64,000 nucleotides of DNA. Origin: Phymatolithon calcareum (Eukaryota; Rhodophyta; Florideophyceae; Hapalidiales). The notes beneath the pieces are model-generated. The model ran no database searches and was not told where the DNA came from. It saw nothing but the letters and a program-made list of their open reading frames with translations. Shown piece after piece: positions 21,991 through 33,212 of the stretch (the first letter of the stretch is position 1; each line of letters begins with the position of its first letter). The stretch covers positions 1,922,001-1,986,000 of the forward strand of contig OZ345376.1 of NCBI GenBank assembly GCA_977006965.1. Reading direction: 5' to 3'. A program made the position numbers and the translations under genes.

Positions 21991-23415
21991 CACGCCATCA
22001 TAACTGTTGCCGCCATTGAAGGAGGCCTCGAGCGAACTCAGGGAATCGCCGCTTACGTAGATATTTCCAAACATGCATCGAACTCAAAGCAGTCTTGTAA
22101 CTCAAGAAAGTCGAACTGGATTCCATGCAGTGACTTATTGGATGTTTACAACGAAGTTACAACACCATACTGGAGCCCCCTGAAAAGAACAAAACTGTTT
22201 AACAAATGCTTCAACATGTAAACAAGTTGCATTCAGACTGAATAACACGGTCCAGAACCAGACTGAAACCGTTAGATATAGTAAAATACCCACTGCTCTC
22301 ACTGTTTCGTTTCCATTACACAGGTCTGAAAATTACAAGGTTGCCCCAGGCGTCTGCTGATGTGTTGGTAACTTAAAAATAAAAACCTCCATATTACGTG
22401 CAGCACGAGGTGATCAATATCAATTTGGAGTAGGGGGCTTCTCGATGGGCGCTTATTTTTTTCTAGTATTTCCGCCGATTCGCCATCCTTGATAAGTACG
22501 ACGAGAAGGAAAGTGGCTTAACTGTTCCGAAAATTTTGGTCCAAAAATGTTGTAAAAAGTGCTCGTTCTAAATTTCATATCGTACCCGCCGCATGAAGAT
22601 ATGAATGGATGGATGGATGGATGGATTTGAGTTTACTTGAAGCCCTTGTTGTCTATTTAGCTCCTGAGGCTTATCTTGGCGGTAAGTCGCGTTGCCTACA
22701 TATCTACTTCGTGTTTTGGGACAAATCTCCTGGATTGTGTAGACCTCTCTTTGCAACGAGAGTGGACGAGTCTTTGCACTTCCCTCAGCGGAACAGTGCG
22801 CGTTGCAGGTGGATGTCTGAAGATCAAAGAGAGCCTGATGAGTCCGCCAGATATTCACGTTGCGAGGGAAGGAACGCTTTCTCGTTTTAAACGGTACAAA
22901 TGCTCCAATCGGTGGTTTTCAAACGTTCCACGAATGCGCTGCGGCTTTGACTCGAAATACGAGAAGCACGTTCTCCGAACGTGGGGCTGTATACCAGGAA
23001 TGCCAGAAGAATATTCGAAGGACTCCTGCGCTGCTCTTCACATTGAGCCCAATCGCTGCTGAAGCCCCTGGAATTCCAGCTTCGAGCTCAGCACCGTCGT
23101 TTACCTGTGCATCTTGGCCTCCGTTCTTTGCACAAGTCCCTCCGTTTTCTGGACCAGCTTACCTTGACTTCCGTCAGCAGCAGTGTACGATATACTTTCG
23201 CAAGAGGAACAAGTGTCTCGAAGGTCTCCGCGCTGTCTATGCTAGTGTGTATCGATGCTGCATCGGACGTCATTTCGAGAGAAATGGAGTTACCATTTGC
23301 TCTTTCGAGAGCAGAAAATGCATCAAATCTGGGCTCATTGCGGCCATTAAAAGGTTCAAGGTGTGCATTGAGAATCTGGATACTACAATCTATATTTCAA
23401 GCAGCTCTCCTGATG
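21991..23415. other. Unassigned; short microsatellite
   Basis: It includes a GATG repeat of about six units at 22601-22626 and a tail-G fragment at 22335-22395. Open frames in 22568-23450 overlap on both strands and show no family motif. I cannot assign them. Confidence 0.4.
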
Positions 23416-23679
23416 CTAGTGTCTATGTGCCGAACGTCCTCAATTGAGGACCCAGTCCTCAAATGAGGACGGATTCAAAAGCTCGGAAAAGTTAGTAAAT
23501 CGAACGCAGAACGGATCATCTGCGCCATTACTGAAAAGCCGAACTTGTGTAGTGGGTGAGGAGTACCGCAACTACAACCGTAAAATCTCTTCGTTTGGCG
23601 TTAACAACGAAAATATAGTGGTCACCCAGAAGTACCAGACCTGCCATGCCACGAGAAAAAGTCCGGCCCCGCGTGGTCG

Positions 23680-24365
23680 GTACAGAGTCTTTAGTCGCCG
23701 CCTTGAAAGCTGGAAGTTATGACCTGCCGTGTCCTTGGTCCAAAGAATTACGCTTTTCACGGTGATCCACACCATACCATTCCTCTGCGCCCACTCCGAG
23801 GCTATATTCAGGATACTTTGGAGGCCTTCCACTGATTTTGCGGACAATTTCACGTCATCTGCGAACATTTTGCAGGGCTCGTTTGTGATATTCCTCGGAA
23901 TGGAGTCTAGAGCACCGTCAAACGGGTCCAGAAAGATATTGTACAGGCACGGACTGAGAAGGGACCCCTAAGGAACGCCTCTCTCAATCGGGTTCCACAC
24001 GGAATCCTCGTCGTCTCTCGTCTGTATGAATGAGGAATCCAGAAATGGAATAACTCTTTCGGCGATCTCTGGTTCCAGCAGCTTCCTTATTCTCTCTGCA
24101 AGCTTATTCCTTGGTACGGAGTCGTAGGCAGCTTTAAGGTCTAAGACTGCCACGCAGCTGTGCCCTGATTGTCGGAGGGCTTCAGCATGGAGAAGCGCGA
24201 ACACAGTGCCCTTTCGATTCTGGAACCCGACCTGTGAAATATGGAACTTGAATTTCCTTCTGATCATCTTGTCTAAGTCCATTTCGAATATCTTCCTCAT
24301 ATGGCTTAAGAGGGAGATTGGGCGGTAGCTCGTCGGCATTGCTGTATCTCCATCCGAGCGAACTA
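23680..24365 (-). pseudogene. LINE-D reverse transcriptase fragment
   Basis: The minus strand encodes YRPISLLSHMRKIFEMD, VGFQNRKGT, VAVLDLKAAYDSVPR (motif A Asp), a stop replacing Gln in the GVPQGS box, SLLSPCLYNIFLDPF and MFADDVKLSAK (FADD). It ends abruptly at both sides, so neither the LINE 3' end nor its endonuclease is present. It is diverged from both LINE-M and LINE-A. Loss of the 3' end is odd for a normal LINE insertion and suggests later deletion or recombination. Confidence 0.75.
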
Positions 24366-24464
24366 GGCGGAAAAAAAGAAAGAAGGCAAGAGAAACGACG
24401 GCAGAAAGTGGAGCAGCTAGCAGCGGACCGGAAAGCGCGCCGATCGGCGTGCTTGGATCTCCAA

Positions 24465-26581
24465 ATGGAGACCAATAGCGTAGGGGACGACCAAGGGGGA
24501 ACTAACCTGGGCGGAAATGGCGAGAATACCATTCGCGACAAAACTGCCCCAATCCCGAAAAATCAAGCGAAATCGTCCATTTTGACCCGAAGTATGAAAC
24601 AAATGACCAGCATCGGTAATGCGGGACCGAAGGCCCAGCCCACAGCCGCGACGCGTGCACGCCGCGCCCGTCTGACGGCCTCAAAAAACCCACATCCTCC
24701 GACGCCGAAAGACAATGACAAAGATACCAACACTGCCATGGACACCGTAACGAAAAATACCCTAGACAAAAAACCGTCGAAGGACACCAACCCGCGCCCC
24801 CCACACGAAGAACACGCAAGAGATCAAACGGAAGACGATACGAAATCCCCACCGAAAAACAAGAGCAAGAAACCAGTGAAATGTACACTGCCAACAGACG
24901 GCAAGGAAACCTCCACAAAGCCCTCGCGCCGCCACACAATCACGCCGACAATTCCGCTGACGATCCAAAGAGGAAACCGAAGCAAAGAGCACATGTCCGA
25001 ATGGAAATCTAGATTCGTAGCGGTGCGACAGGCAGTCAGATGTCCCGAATGCAAAACTCCGATTCTCTCACACTTCAAGGCCCGAGCAGGTGCGGTGCCG
25101 TCCGAGCGAAATGCCGCGACTGCAGCGAATTCTGGGGTGGAAGGGTAATGAGGCTGGCAATCGAACTGGCAGAAGTACGTAGCACCGGAGGACACGAGGC
25201 GCCACCGAAAAGCCGCCTAGCACGAAACGAGGACAAGGAGAAGATCGAGGCACTTACATTGGCAGTGTTGGAACTGACCAGCACCGTCTCCGTCCTACAG
25301 GCAGAATTGCGGACCCTAGCCCGGAAGGGCGAGTCGGAAGAAAACGAAACCCTCGGACGAGTCGATTCTGAAGACGAACCCCGACAGATAGCCGCCCCCG
25401 ACGTCAATGAGCATAGCCCCAACGGAAAACACCGAGTATCGCAACGGAAACCACGAGGACATTCGCCGACGGAGATATCTTCAGCCCCACCGGTGACTGA
25501 AAAGACCACGAAGGGCTCTGCTAGCGAGCCAGGTGAGATACTGGAGCCCCAAAAGTCAACTGTGTGGAGCGACCGGCACCCCAAGACCGCCTCAGGCGAC
25601 ATCGCTGATGTTGCAATTCTGAAAAAAGGACCTAAAGTTCCCCGAACCTACGCCGAGATTGCCGCCGCGTACACTCCGAATCACAGAATGTTCCCCGCGA
25701 GGGAACAAGGAAAAATCGCTGATCTTCGAACCGTAATCAAGAAAACCATGGCCCCGAGACATAGCCCTCCGCAAGTCGTTCCTCTGTATTTCCGTGGATT
25801 TCTACGCAACGATGAACATCCGAACCAGCTTAAAGAACTGTACGACGAACTGGTGAAAGTTCTACCCAGACGGGCCGTCCTCGGACTGTCGTTCGTCGGT
25901 GGAGCAGTCCTAGAAGTCCTCACAGACAAGCCTCTAATTGCGCGGACGGTGGCCACACTACGAGCCGCACACCTGAGATATGACCCTAAGTACAGCATTT
26001 GGAGTGCTAACGTGGCGAGACGCCAAGACATGTCAAAACGAGAGCACACAGATCGGAACCTTCGTGCCATCCGATCAAGAATGAGGAAGTTTGCAGCCGG
26101 TACTGCCGAGTTCTACACCAGGAGATGGTATCGAGAAAACGCCAACCTTGCAGACGAGGCCCTAAAAATGGCGGTGGAAGAATCAGAAGACACCACAAAA
26201 CAGATTGAACTGGAAGAAATGTTGGTGACAGACCGTAAAGAACGAATCGAAGCACGAGCTGCGGCGACTGGAGCACCAGAATCAGGACAAGAAAAATCCC
26301 GAAAACCGCGACACGCGAAGTACAACGGCGAAAACGGAGGAGATGCAGTCCACAGTGAGTACTCTAGCGAAGACCAGTACGACCCAGTCAAAACGGAAGA
26401 TCCAGAGGGACCCACTAACGAGAAGAGATCACCCGCACACGGACACCAGCCCCGGCGACCTCACCCGGAGTCTGGACCGGAACAGTCATGCGGGCCACAA
26501 AGAAAAGCCATACCCCCCAGCAACATCATGCACAACCCGACGGCATCGCAAAGCTCCCCGTCCTCATGCGTTGCACAATGA
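24465..26581 (+). pseudogene. LINE-M ORF1: nucleic-acid-binding protein with zinc ribbon
   Basis: The first part (ATG at 24465, frame open to about 25090) is basic and Pro/Thr/Lys-rich. It then enters a CPEC...C..C zinc ribbon that is split by a frameshift near 25090: CPECKTPILSHFK in one frame, AKCRDCSEFWGG in the other. The second part (to 26581) has a probable coiled coil (EKIEALTLAVLELTSTVSVL) and a domain around PRRAVLGLSFVGGAVLEVLT, which may be RRM-like. The acidic/basic C-terminus follows. ORF1 proteins bind LINE RNA and act as chaperones. The stop TGA at 26579 overlaps the ORF2 start. Confidence 0.65.
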
Positions 26582-29579
26582 ACTTGAATCCTTCTATCAA
26601 GATCTGCACATTTAACGTTGGCGGCTCTCCGGAAATGCCGCGTATGGTCGAGGAGCTCTTCAAAAACAACGAAGTGGATATTCTCGGGCTTACGGAGACA
26701 TGGCAAAAGGAGGACCAATCGCTGAGGGTCCCCTACAGCCAGGTATCCACGACAAGGCCATGCCCACCACGTGCTAAGCCTAGGGGTGGGGTCGCCCTCC
26801 TCACGCGCAAAGGATTCCCCTTCAAAATTAACGTTAAGTTTCGTCATGCGACGGATCACGCCCAGCTACTCGTGACGATGGTGGCGGGAATAAACGTCGC
26901 CGTGGCGTACCTATCCCCGAATACCTCGAGACAAGAGACTATGGAGTACCTGGACCTCGTCCAAACACACTGCAGAGGAAAGTCGGTGCTCATGGGAGAC
27001 CTCAATGCCCGTCACCAACACTGGGACACGAAATCCAAGATGAGAGGACGACACCTTGCACAATGGGCTGCAAACTCGAATTGGCGCATCCACACAGCAC
27101 CAGGTGCTACGTACAGATCAACGAGAGGAAACAGCAACATCGACTTGTTTGCCACCAAATCGCTGGACACGACAAGGGTGAAATCTCCAAACGGGATTTG
27201 GGATGGAATACGCAATGGACACCTCCCTGTCGCTTTGGACGTGGACCATAGGAAACCGGCCCCAGCCAAGGTGGAATCTTTCATCTCAGCGACAGTGAGA
27301 AAGAGCGAGGAGAGAGCAGAAAGCGCGGCCAAAGCGATGGAAAAATGGGGGCCCAGAATGTTAGGGGAACTACGATGCTGCCGCCACAAGAAGGGGTTGG
27401 ACAAATGGTACGAGAAATTCCAGCGGCTCGTAACCAAACCGTGGACAAACAAGCACCGCCGACCGCCACGCTTTAAACCATTCTGGACACGAAATCTGGA
27501 CCGAATGGCAAAAGAGAGAACCCGCCTGTACCGGAAAGCCAAGAAAACAATGAGAACGGAGGACTGGAAAACATACAAGAAGTTCCGAAGCGAAATGCGC
27601 GCCGCAATACGAAAGGCGAAAACCGGGCAGTATACGAAATACATCGATGATATTGAAGATCAGTCGCCCCGCAAAGCCATGGAGACGCTGAGCAAAATCT
27701 TAAGATGTAAGCGAAAACGAAGAGGGATTAATCGAGCGCTGGGAGCTCCCGTGCGCCCCCACATGTTCACAGCCCATATTGCCAATGTATGCAAAGCAGA
27801 GAAAGCCTGGAACCCTACCCTAAGTCATTTCGCAGTGTCAGAGACACTTCGGGAAGGGATCAAAAGTGCAGTCCGGCGAGCACCACGAGGAAAAGCACTT
27901 GGGCCTGACAGGATCGGAGTTGAAATGCTCCAAGCAAATTCGGAAATGAGCGGGAAACTGATTGTGTCCCTATGGGAAATGTGCGGCAAGCTGAAATGCA
28001 TCCCGACGGCTTGGCGAAGAGCGACGCTGATTCCGATTTACAAGAAAGGAGTGACACACGAAGCTGGGAACTACTGACCGATATCGCTGCTAAGCCAAGT
28101 GCGGAAAATAATTGACGCTGCCATGGACTCGGCGATACGCAGCCGGTACAAGTTTCACCACTTCCAATTAGGATTCCAAAGAAATAAGGGGACAGAGCAC
28201 GCGATACTAAGGTCCACGAGCACAATGAAGAAGGGACACCGCTTTGTAGCCGTTCTAGATCTCTCGGCGGCTTACGATCGGGTTCCTAGGGATATACTCC
28301 AGAAGTGTGTGGACAAATGCCTACCCGCAGACTTAGCGGAGATGGTCAGATACCTGCTCAAACCATCCTGGATTACAACGGCCGGAGACGAGGAAAAGAA
28401 GTGGCTCCTTGTTGACCGCGGAGTCCCCCAAGGATCGCCCCTGAGCCCCTGCTTGTACAACTTGTTCATGGACACATTCGCGTTCGCAATGGAAAAAGCA
28501 CCTCGGCATATGTCGAAGCACCCCGCGATACTTTTCGCGGACGACGTGCAGCTCCAAGCCACCAATTCCGATGGTATGCAATGGCTTTTACGAGCTGGGC
28601 CACAGAAAATGGAATGACATGGAACACTAAGAAAGGAAAAAGCGAAGTGCTTATCTATCCTGGATTATTCAAACGCAAGTTCCGGCTCTCAGGCCAGGAG
28701 CTCCACGAAACCTGCCTACTGGAATACCTGGGAACCACGATCGACAACACGGGAGTAACCCACCACGCAACACTAAAGCGCATCAACGCGGCGAAGGGAA
28801 TCATCAGGGGACTAAAAGACCTGGGAGTCCAAGCGCAAGGACTAGCTACTACCAAGAATATAGCAATGTACAAGGCTCTTGTGCAATGCAGATGGGAGTA
28901 CGCGATACACCTCACACCATGGACAAACTCAGTCGAAGCGCAGATCAACCAAGCGGAGGGTTTGTTCTACTCTGTTGCCTTCGGTAACTACGCGAAACGA
29001 TTGCACGCCCGAATGCGAGCCCTCTGCAGAATTACTCCACCAAAGATAAGAAGAGCGCAACTCGGAGAGCACTTCGCACAGAGGCTTATACGAGGGAAGG
29101 ACGAAATCGAGAAGGAAGAAAATTACGCTGGAAAAGAAGGGGACATACAGCAAGCAGAGAGGGATATCCGCTATCTGCAGGAGCATGAGCTCCTAAGAGG
29201 CAGTACCGAGCGAGCCGTACGAGGGCTGGTGACCCACAAACACGAGAGCCACCGCCGACGACAGGAATGGATTGAAAAGGAAGAAGAAAAAGAGAGAAAA
29301 ATTACCGTGGACACTAAGGAGAAAGTAAGCCCTGTACTCCAAATTCGATCCAGGAAACACCGACTCCTAGCAGTTAAGTGGTTCTTCGGCCGCTTCCCAC
29401 CACGAAGAGCAGAGTCGTACGTTGAACATTTCAACGAGGTCGCAGAAGAGAATCTGAAAACTCTACAACGAAATTTGACAAGTCCAAGAGCAGAAGAATC
29501 TTGGGAAAAAGGGACGAAAACGGCGATTGACAAACTTTTAGCACTGGAAATCCATATGTTAGAAGAAATGATAGTGTAA
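26578..29579 (+). pseudogene. LINE-M ORF2: endonuclease and reverse transcriptase
   Basis: Start chosen at ATG 26578 because it overlaps the ORF1 stop and lies just before the endonuclease (ICTFNVGG, LTETWQKED, GDLNARHQHWD, SNIDLF, NGHLPVAL). RT follows: KALGPDRIGVEML, a TGA at 28075 where the family has Arg in NYRPISLLS, LGFQRNKGT, VAVLDLSAAYDRVPRD, VPQGSPLSPCLYNLFMD, LFADDVQLQA. A frameshift near 28585 leads to KSEVLIYPG, YLGTTIDNTG and a C-terminal domain ending HRLLAVKWFFGRFPPRRAE and LEIHMLEEMIV. The order endonuclease-RT with no RNase H is typical of APE-type LINEs. The two lesions prevent a full product. Confidence 0.85.
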
Positions 29580-29617
29580 TGTGATCTGATTGGGTAATGA
29601 GATGGCAGTATCAACGG

Positions 29618-29668
29618 GAAGCTGCTCTGGTGTTGGTGAATACCGGCGTTGAGGGCTTCTAAAATAAA
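29618..29668 (+). other. LINE-M 3'-terminal stem-loop
   Basis: GAAGC (29618-29622), a short bulge, CTC, a loop of about 23 bases, GAG, then GGCTTC and TAAAATAAA. The lower stem GAAGC/GCTTC and upper stem CTC/GAG match in layout the ends of LINE-A, tail-G and SINE-F although sequences differ. This is probably the RNA structure the reverse transcriptase recognises. Confidence 0.6.
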
Positions 29669-29699
29669 AATCTACAATTTACCCCCCCCCCCCATACAC

Positions 29700-31310
29700 A
29701 CAAAGGAAGCATCGGTGACAAATCTCGTAGAATGCTCCAGACAATATGGAGCCTTTTCCAAGTAAAAAAGGGTGTGTGGTATCGTTCAGGAGGTACTGGA
29801 GGAAAACTGAATGGTCGCGCGAGCAAATCACTTTGCGTAAAATGTGTCATAGTTTGGCGTTCGCCGAAGAAGACTAACTTTAAGACAGTCAACCTGTTCA
29901 ACGTCAAGATAGGGGACACTGAAGAAGGCATTGCAGAAGCTCACCAGCCTTGAACCGAGCCAACACCGGCAAAGCGCAGTACCACCCAGGACTGCTTACA
30001 GTACTCATCCTCGCCCATCTTCATCGCGAAATGCCAGTTTATCGTCCACAGTCTCAATCAGAAGCTCATCAAATAGACACAAAAGCATCGATAAAACCTT
30101 CACTATCTCTAAACGCCCTCTTCCGGGCTCTCTCTCTTACGTCTTGAAGGGCTCTTGGGACCAAACATCACAAAAAGTGCTTGATGTCGTCGTGCCTGAC
30201 CGCGAGCCGAATATTGTCGCTTTTGGGGAACCATGGTACGAGTGCCAAGCTTCAGGACCGAATAGGGTCTACGTTTCCTCCCAGTTCTGGAGACTTTGCA
30301 CTCTTACCAGAGACATCTTATCAGAAAACGATGGTATTGGTATTCATACGAATTAAGATTGCGTCATGAAGATGTTTCTCCAAGTTCACATGGGAAATTT
30401 TTTCTGCTCTGGCGTTCGCTAAGCTGAGAATAATTGGACAACAAGAGATTACATTGACAGAGCTGATTGAGTTTTTTCGGAATAATTACCCTCATGACAA
30501 GAGCTGAGCTCAGCGCCGAGAGCAATTTTTAGAGGACAACAAGGCCAATTAAGTATATCAACTCTCCTTCTTCTTCAAAGACTGGTATGCCGCTCGCCGA
30601 ACACTTCCAGTGAATATCATTCACTGCGCAACCAAGGAGAACATGTAGTCTGCGCAGCACCGCTGGTCGCTCGGTCAAGATTCTCTCGATGTCATATCTG
30701 ACCCCAGAAAGGACCTGAGATGCTTCCGTGAGTCCATATCCCGTTGGTATGGGAACGGAGGTCACTAACCGGAAAACGGTTAAGAGATACAGCACTCGGC
30801 GAGTGGCAGAAGTGCGATAATCCTGCATCTTCAACAAGTGCGACTATAGTTCATAGGAGTCATCAAACTCTTCTGGCAATTTGCGTGATTGCTAGATGAC
30901 TTTTATTCTCAGGTGCCCGTGCAGAGGGTCAGCAGCACATGACGCAGCGAAGGTATTGTCAAGTCTGTTCGAGAATCTCGTCGATAACACATGTGCCATG
31001 CACATTAATCGTCCACGTTTAGTCGCTAAAGAACGTATATTTGCAATCGGGAGGAGTGTTAGAACCTACTTAACTCCCAAGAAAAAGAAAAGGAGGACTG
31101 GGGATGTCGTGGTGACTACTTGTGCTGTTCAAAACAACTGCAGAGTTCGCAAATTCAAGACGACAACCCTCTTGTGCTCATACTCTAATACGCGTGAAAG
31201 TGCCACACTATATATTTGGAGCGCTTCCACCGGTAGGAACTGTTTCACGAAGCAAGTTGAAGACATTCATGAGCTTGACGCTTTTGACGGGCCTCACAGT
31301 GAGTAGCTTT
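29700..31310 (+). pseudogene. piggyBac-like transposase remnant, element 1
   Basis: Pieces in several frames: VTNLVECSRQYGAF and VARANHFA near 29710-29850, RPLPGSLSYVLKGSWDQ near 30115, and a C-terminal cysteine-rich part VQNNCRVRKFKTTTLLC...STGRNCFTKQVEDIHELDAF at 31120-31305. Each aligns with element 2 (41462-42792), but element 1 is more decayed: the second Cys of the finger is Arg, and many stops are present. Confidence 0.55.
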
Positions 31311-31453
31311 CGTTTCCAAAAATTAAATGTTTTTCCGTCCTCAATTGAGGAAAAATATGTTCTCAATTGAGGAAAAATTCCCGGCACATAGACACTAGTG
31401 TCCCGTAGACCTTTTCAATGTCATGCTGGCATATGTGACACGTCAAGGCGTTA

Positions 31454-31619
31454 AATTGAATATGAATGTAAGTGACTCACTGGAGCACTTGCTGGGAGAG
31501 AAAGACGAATCAAGGATATACTGAATAGTCAAACTACCTGAGAAAATCGTGCGAAAGCGGGCCTGTCACTCTTCAAGAGAGGCCTTGGGAGCTTTTAAAA
31601 TAAATCAACACATATCCCC
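31454..31619 (+). mobile_element. LINE-A-like 3' fragment with 13-bp TSD
   Basis: A 166-bp insert is flanked by CGTCAAGGCGTTA at 31441-31453 and 31620-31632. It ends TTGGGAGCTTTTAAAATAAATC and ACACATATCCCC, the LINE-A 3' end, and is heavily 5'-truncated. This is a clear product of target-primed reverse transcription. Confidence 0.85.
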
Positions 31620-31632
31620 CGTCAAGGCGTTA

Positions 31633-32651
31633 CAGAGGGAAGAGGAGAGATGTAGAGCTGAGCGCAGTACAGTTGTATACTGGGCGCGGCTCTACTCGGC
31701 GAAAGCAGAGGCTAGTTCACCGTGCGGGTTCCTTCGATACCCCGACGGTACTGCCTTTCTTATTCTATATATAAAAGAACTGCTGCAGCACAAGAGTCTA
31801 CGCAGGCATTAGAGAGGGCGCAATGGATGCGGCTCCACGACCTTGAATGGTCGGACAAACGAATGCTCTCAGTTGAGACAAATTCCAAGCGGATGTAAGT
31901 AAATCGGCAAAGCTGATCCCGAACCGTTTAGGGAGGTGACACTGACATTCTGGTCTCCACGTACGCACCCGTGAGCGCAAGCAAGGAGATAGAATCCGTT
32001 CGAAACGAGGACTGCGGAGTATTCCATGTTGGCGTCGGTTCACAGGCCGCTGCTCGCACAGCGATCATCCAGCGCAAATAGGGGACTATCAAATAGCCCA
32101 TGTTCGTGTCCTTTCACCAGCCGCTTCTAAGACAGCGGCAAGACAGGGTGCAGTGTTACACATATCATGCAAGCTTTCAGTACGTCAGTGTACTGCCCTC
32201 GAACTGATTTTCCTCTTTTTAGAGCGCACTTATAGAGCAACTGCGGCTCATTTTGAAAGGACACAGAAATACATCAATGTTTCTTTTTGGAGACGAGAGC
32301 AAGCACGAGTTTCTTTTACGTCAGTACTGTAGGAAAACGTGGACTAAGAACAGAATAAAACAAGTTGGATTTTCTGAACAAATGGTTTTTGCTAGGTGGG
32401 AGTAGCAAACCAGTGGAGTTTGGGACTAATTTAGGACCTGAGAAGAAAACGAAAACGTCAGGACGTGGACTTCTTTATCAGCGTTTCGATTAATTGTGGT
32501 CCAAAAAAGAAATAATCGGCGTGTTTGCTCCCGTGCAACTTTTCGGGTGTCAAGATTATTTGCTTCGTACTTAGCAATAAGCCGAAGATGCGGGCGTGGG
32601 AGACGACCGGAATAAGCCATATATCTTGGCACCCGAAATATTGCCCCAAGA
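31633..32651. other. No recognisable gene
   Basis: Moderate GC with short open frames on both strands and no motif I can assign. Part of 31633-31830 on the plus strand is open but unremarkable. Confidence 0.4.
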
Positions 32652-32663
32652 GTCAGCAGCCGC

Positions 32664-33191
32664 TCTTGAAGACGTATCAAAGGACATTGGGTATCTCGAG
32701 GAAGAGGAACAACTTAAAGAATCTCTGAAACAGGCGGAAGAAGGTATGGTGTCAGAAAAGCGACGCCTACAAGCAACAGCCAAAGTCTGGTCGTTGGAAG
32801 AAGAGGGTCGGACAGTTAAAATCCCGATCGGCGTACCGAACGACCTACCAGAAGTGCTATATATAAGGGACAGAACTGCGAGGTTGAGATGCCTGAGAGT
32901 CATTTTGAACAGAGTTCCTTTGTGGAGAAAATCCATTCTGGCGAAATACTTTGGGACTGGTGCTGTGGTTGAGCTTATCGTGTTGCAAGTTATACTGCAG
33001 TCTATGAATATGGACCAAGAAACGGAATATGAATGAAAAAGACTTACTTGGGCCCTCACAGGGAGAGAAATTCGAATTAAGGAGATATTAGAAGGAGAGT
33101 AGAGAGATGAGTATCGAAAACAGCGAGAAGCTGCCCTGTTACTCAAATTGAGGCTTTGGGAGCTTTTAAAAGAAATCAACATATATCCCCC
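32664..33191 (+). mobile_element. LINE-A 3' fragment with 12-bp TSD
   Basis: A 528-bp 5'-truncated insert lies between GTCAGCAGCCGC at 32652-32663 and 33192-33203. It encodes the LINE-A C-terminal domain almost intact (KDIGYLEEEEQLKESLKQAE, RTVKIPIGVPNDLPEVLYIR, ILAKYFGTGAVVELIVLQ), with one stop near 33036. It ends in the full stem (AGCT, CCC ... GGG, AGCT) and TTTTAAAAGAAATC. It is close in sequence to 8640-9290. Confidence 0.9.
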
Positions 33192-33212
33192 GTCAGCAGC
33201 CGCGTTGGTCGC

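Larger units (their letters stand above)
24366..29683 (+). mobile_element. LINE-M, nearly full-length non-LTR retrotransposon
   Basis: It has two ORFs. ORF1 is about 705 residues after one frameshift, with a zinc ribbon. ORF2 is about 1,000 residues with APE-type endonuclease and RT but no RNase H seen. The 3' UTR is about 100 bases, ending in a stem-loop and CTTCTAAAATAAAAATC, followed by a run of about 12 C. ORFs overlap by ATGA. Inactivating changes are few: one frameshift in ORF1, one stop and one frameshift in ORF2. It is therefore a fairly young copy. The 5' end abuts LINE-D and the 3' end returns to the piggyBac-like element. Confidence 0.85.
23416..31398 (+). mobile_element. piggyBac-like element 1, split by two LINE sequences
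   Basis: Perfect 17-bp terminal inverted repeats CTAGTGTCTATGTGCCG stand at 23416-23432 and 31382-31398. Just inside each end are palindromes of the form TCCTCAATTGAGGA (GTCCTCAATTGAGGAC at 23436-23451; two copies at 31336-31375). The same end structure occurs in element 2 (36128-42863). The transposase gene starts near 23645 (MPREK), is cut at about 23680, and resumes at about 29700. Between lie a LINE-D fragment and LINE-M. I could not resolve a TSD. Confidence 0.75.

Noticed and set aside
24502-25195. Several long minus-strand frames
   Set aside because: They are antisense to LINE-M ORF1, are Cys/Ser/Arg-rich shadows, and end wherever the ORF1 codon bias ends.
29684-29696. Run of about 12 C as a telomere-like or regulatory tract
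   Set aside because: It sits exactly at the LINE-M 3' junction and is better explained as an insertion or slippage product.
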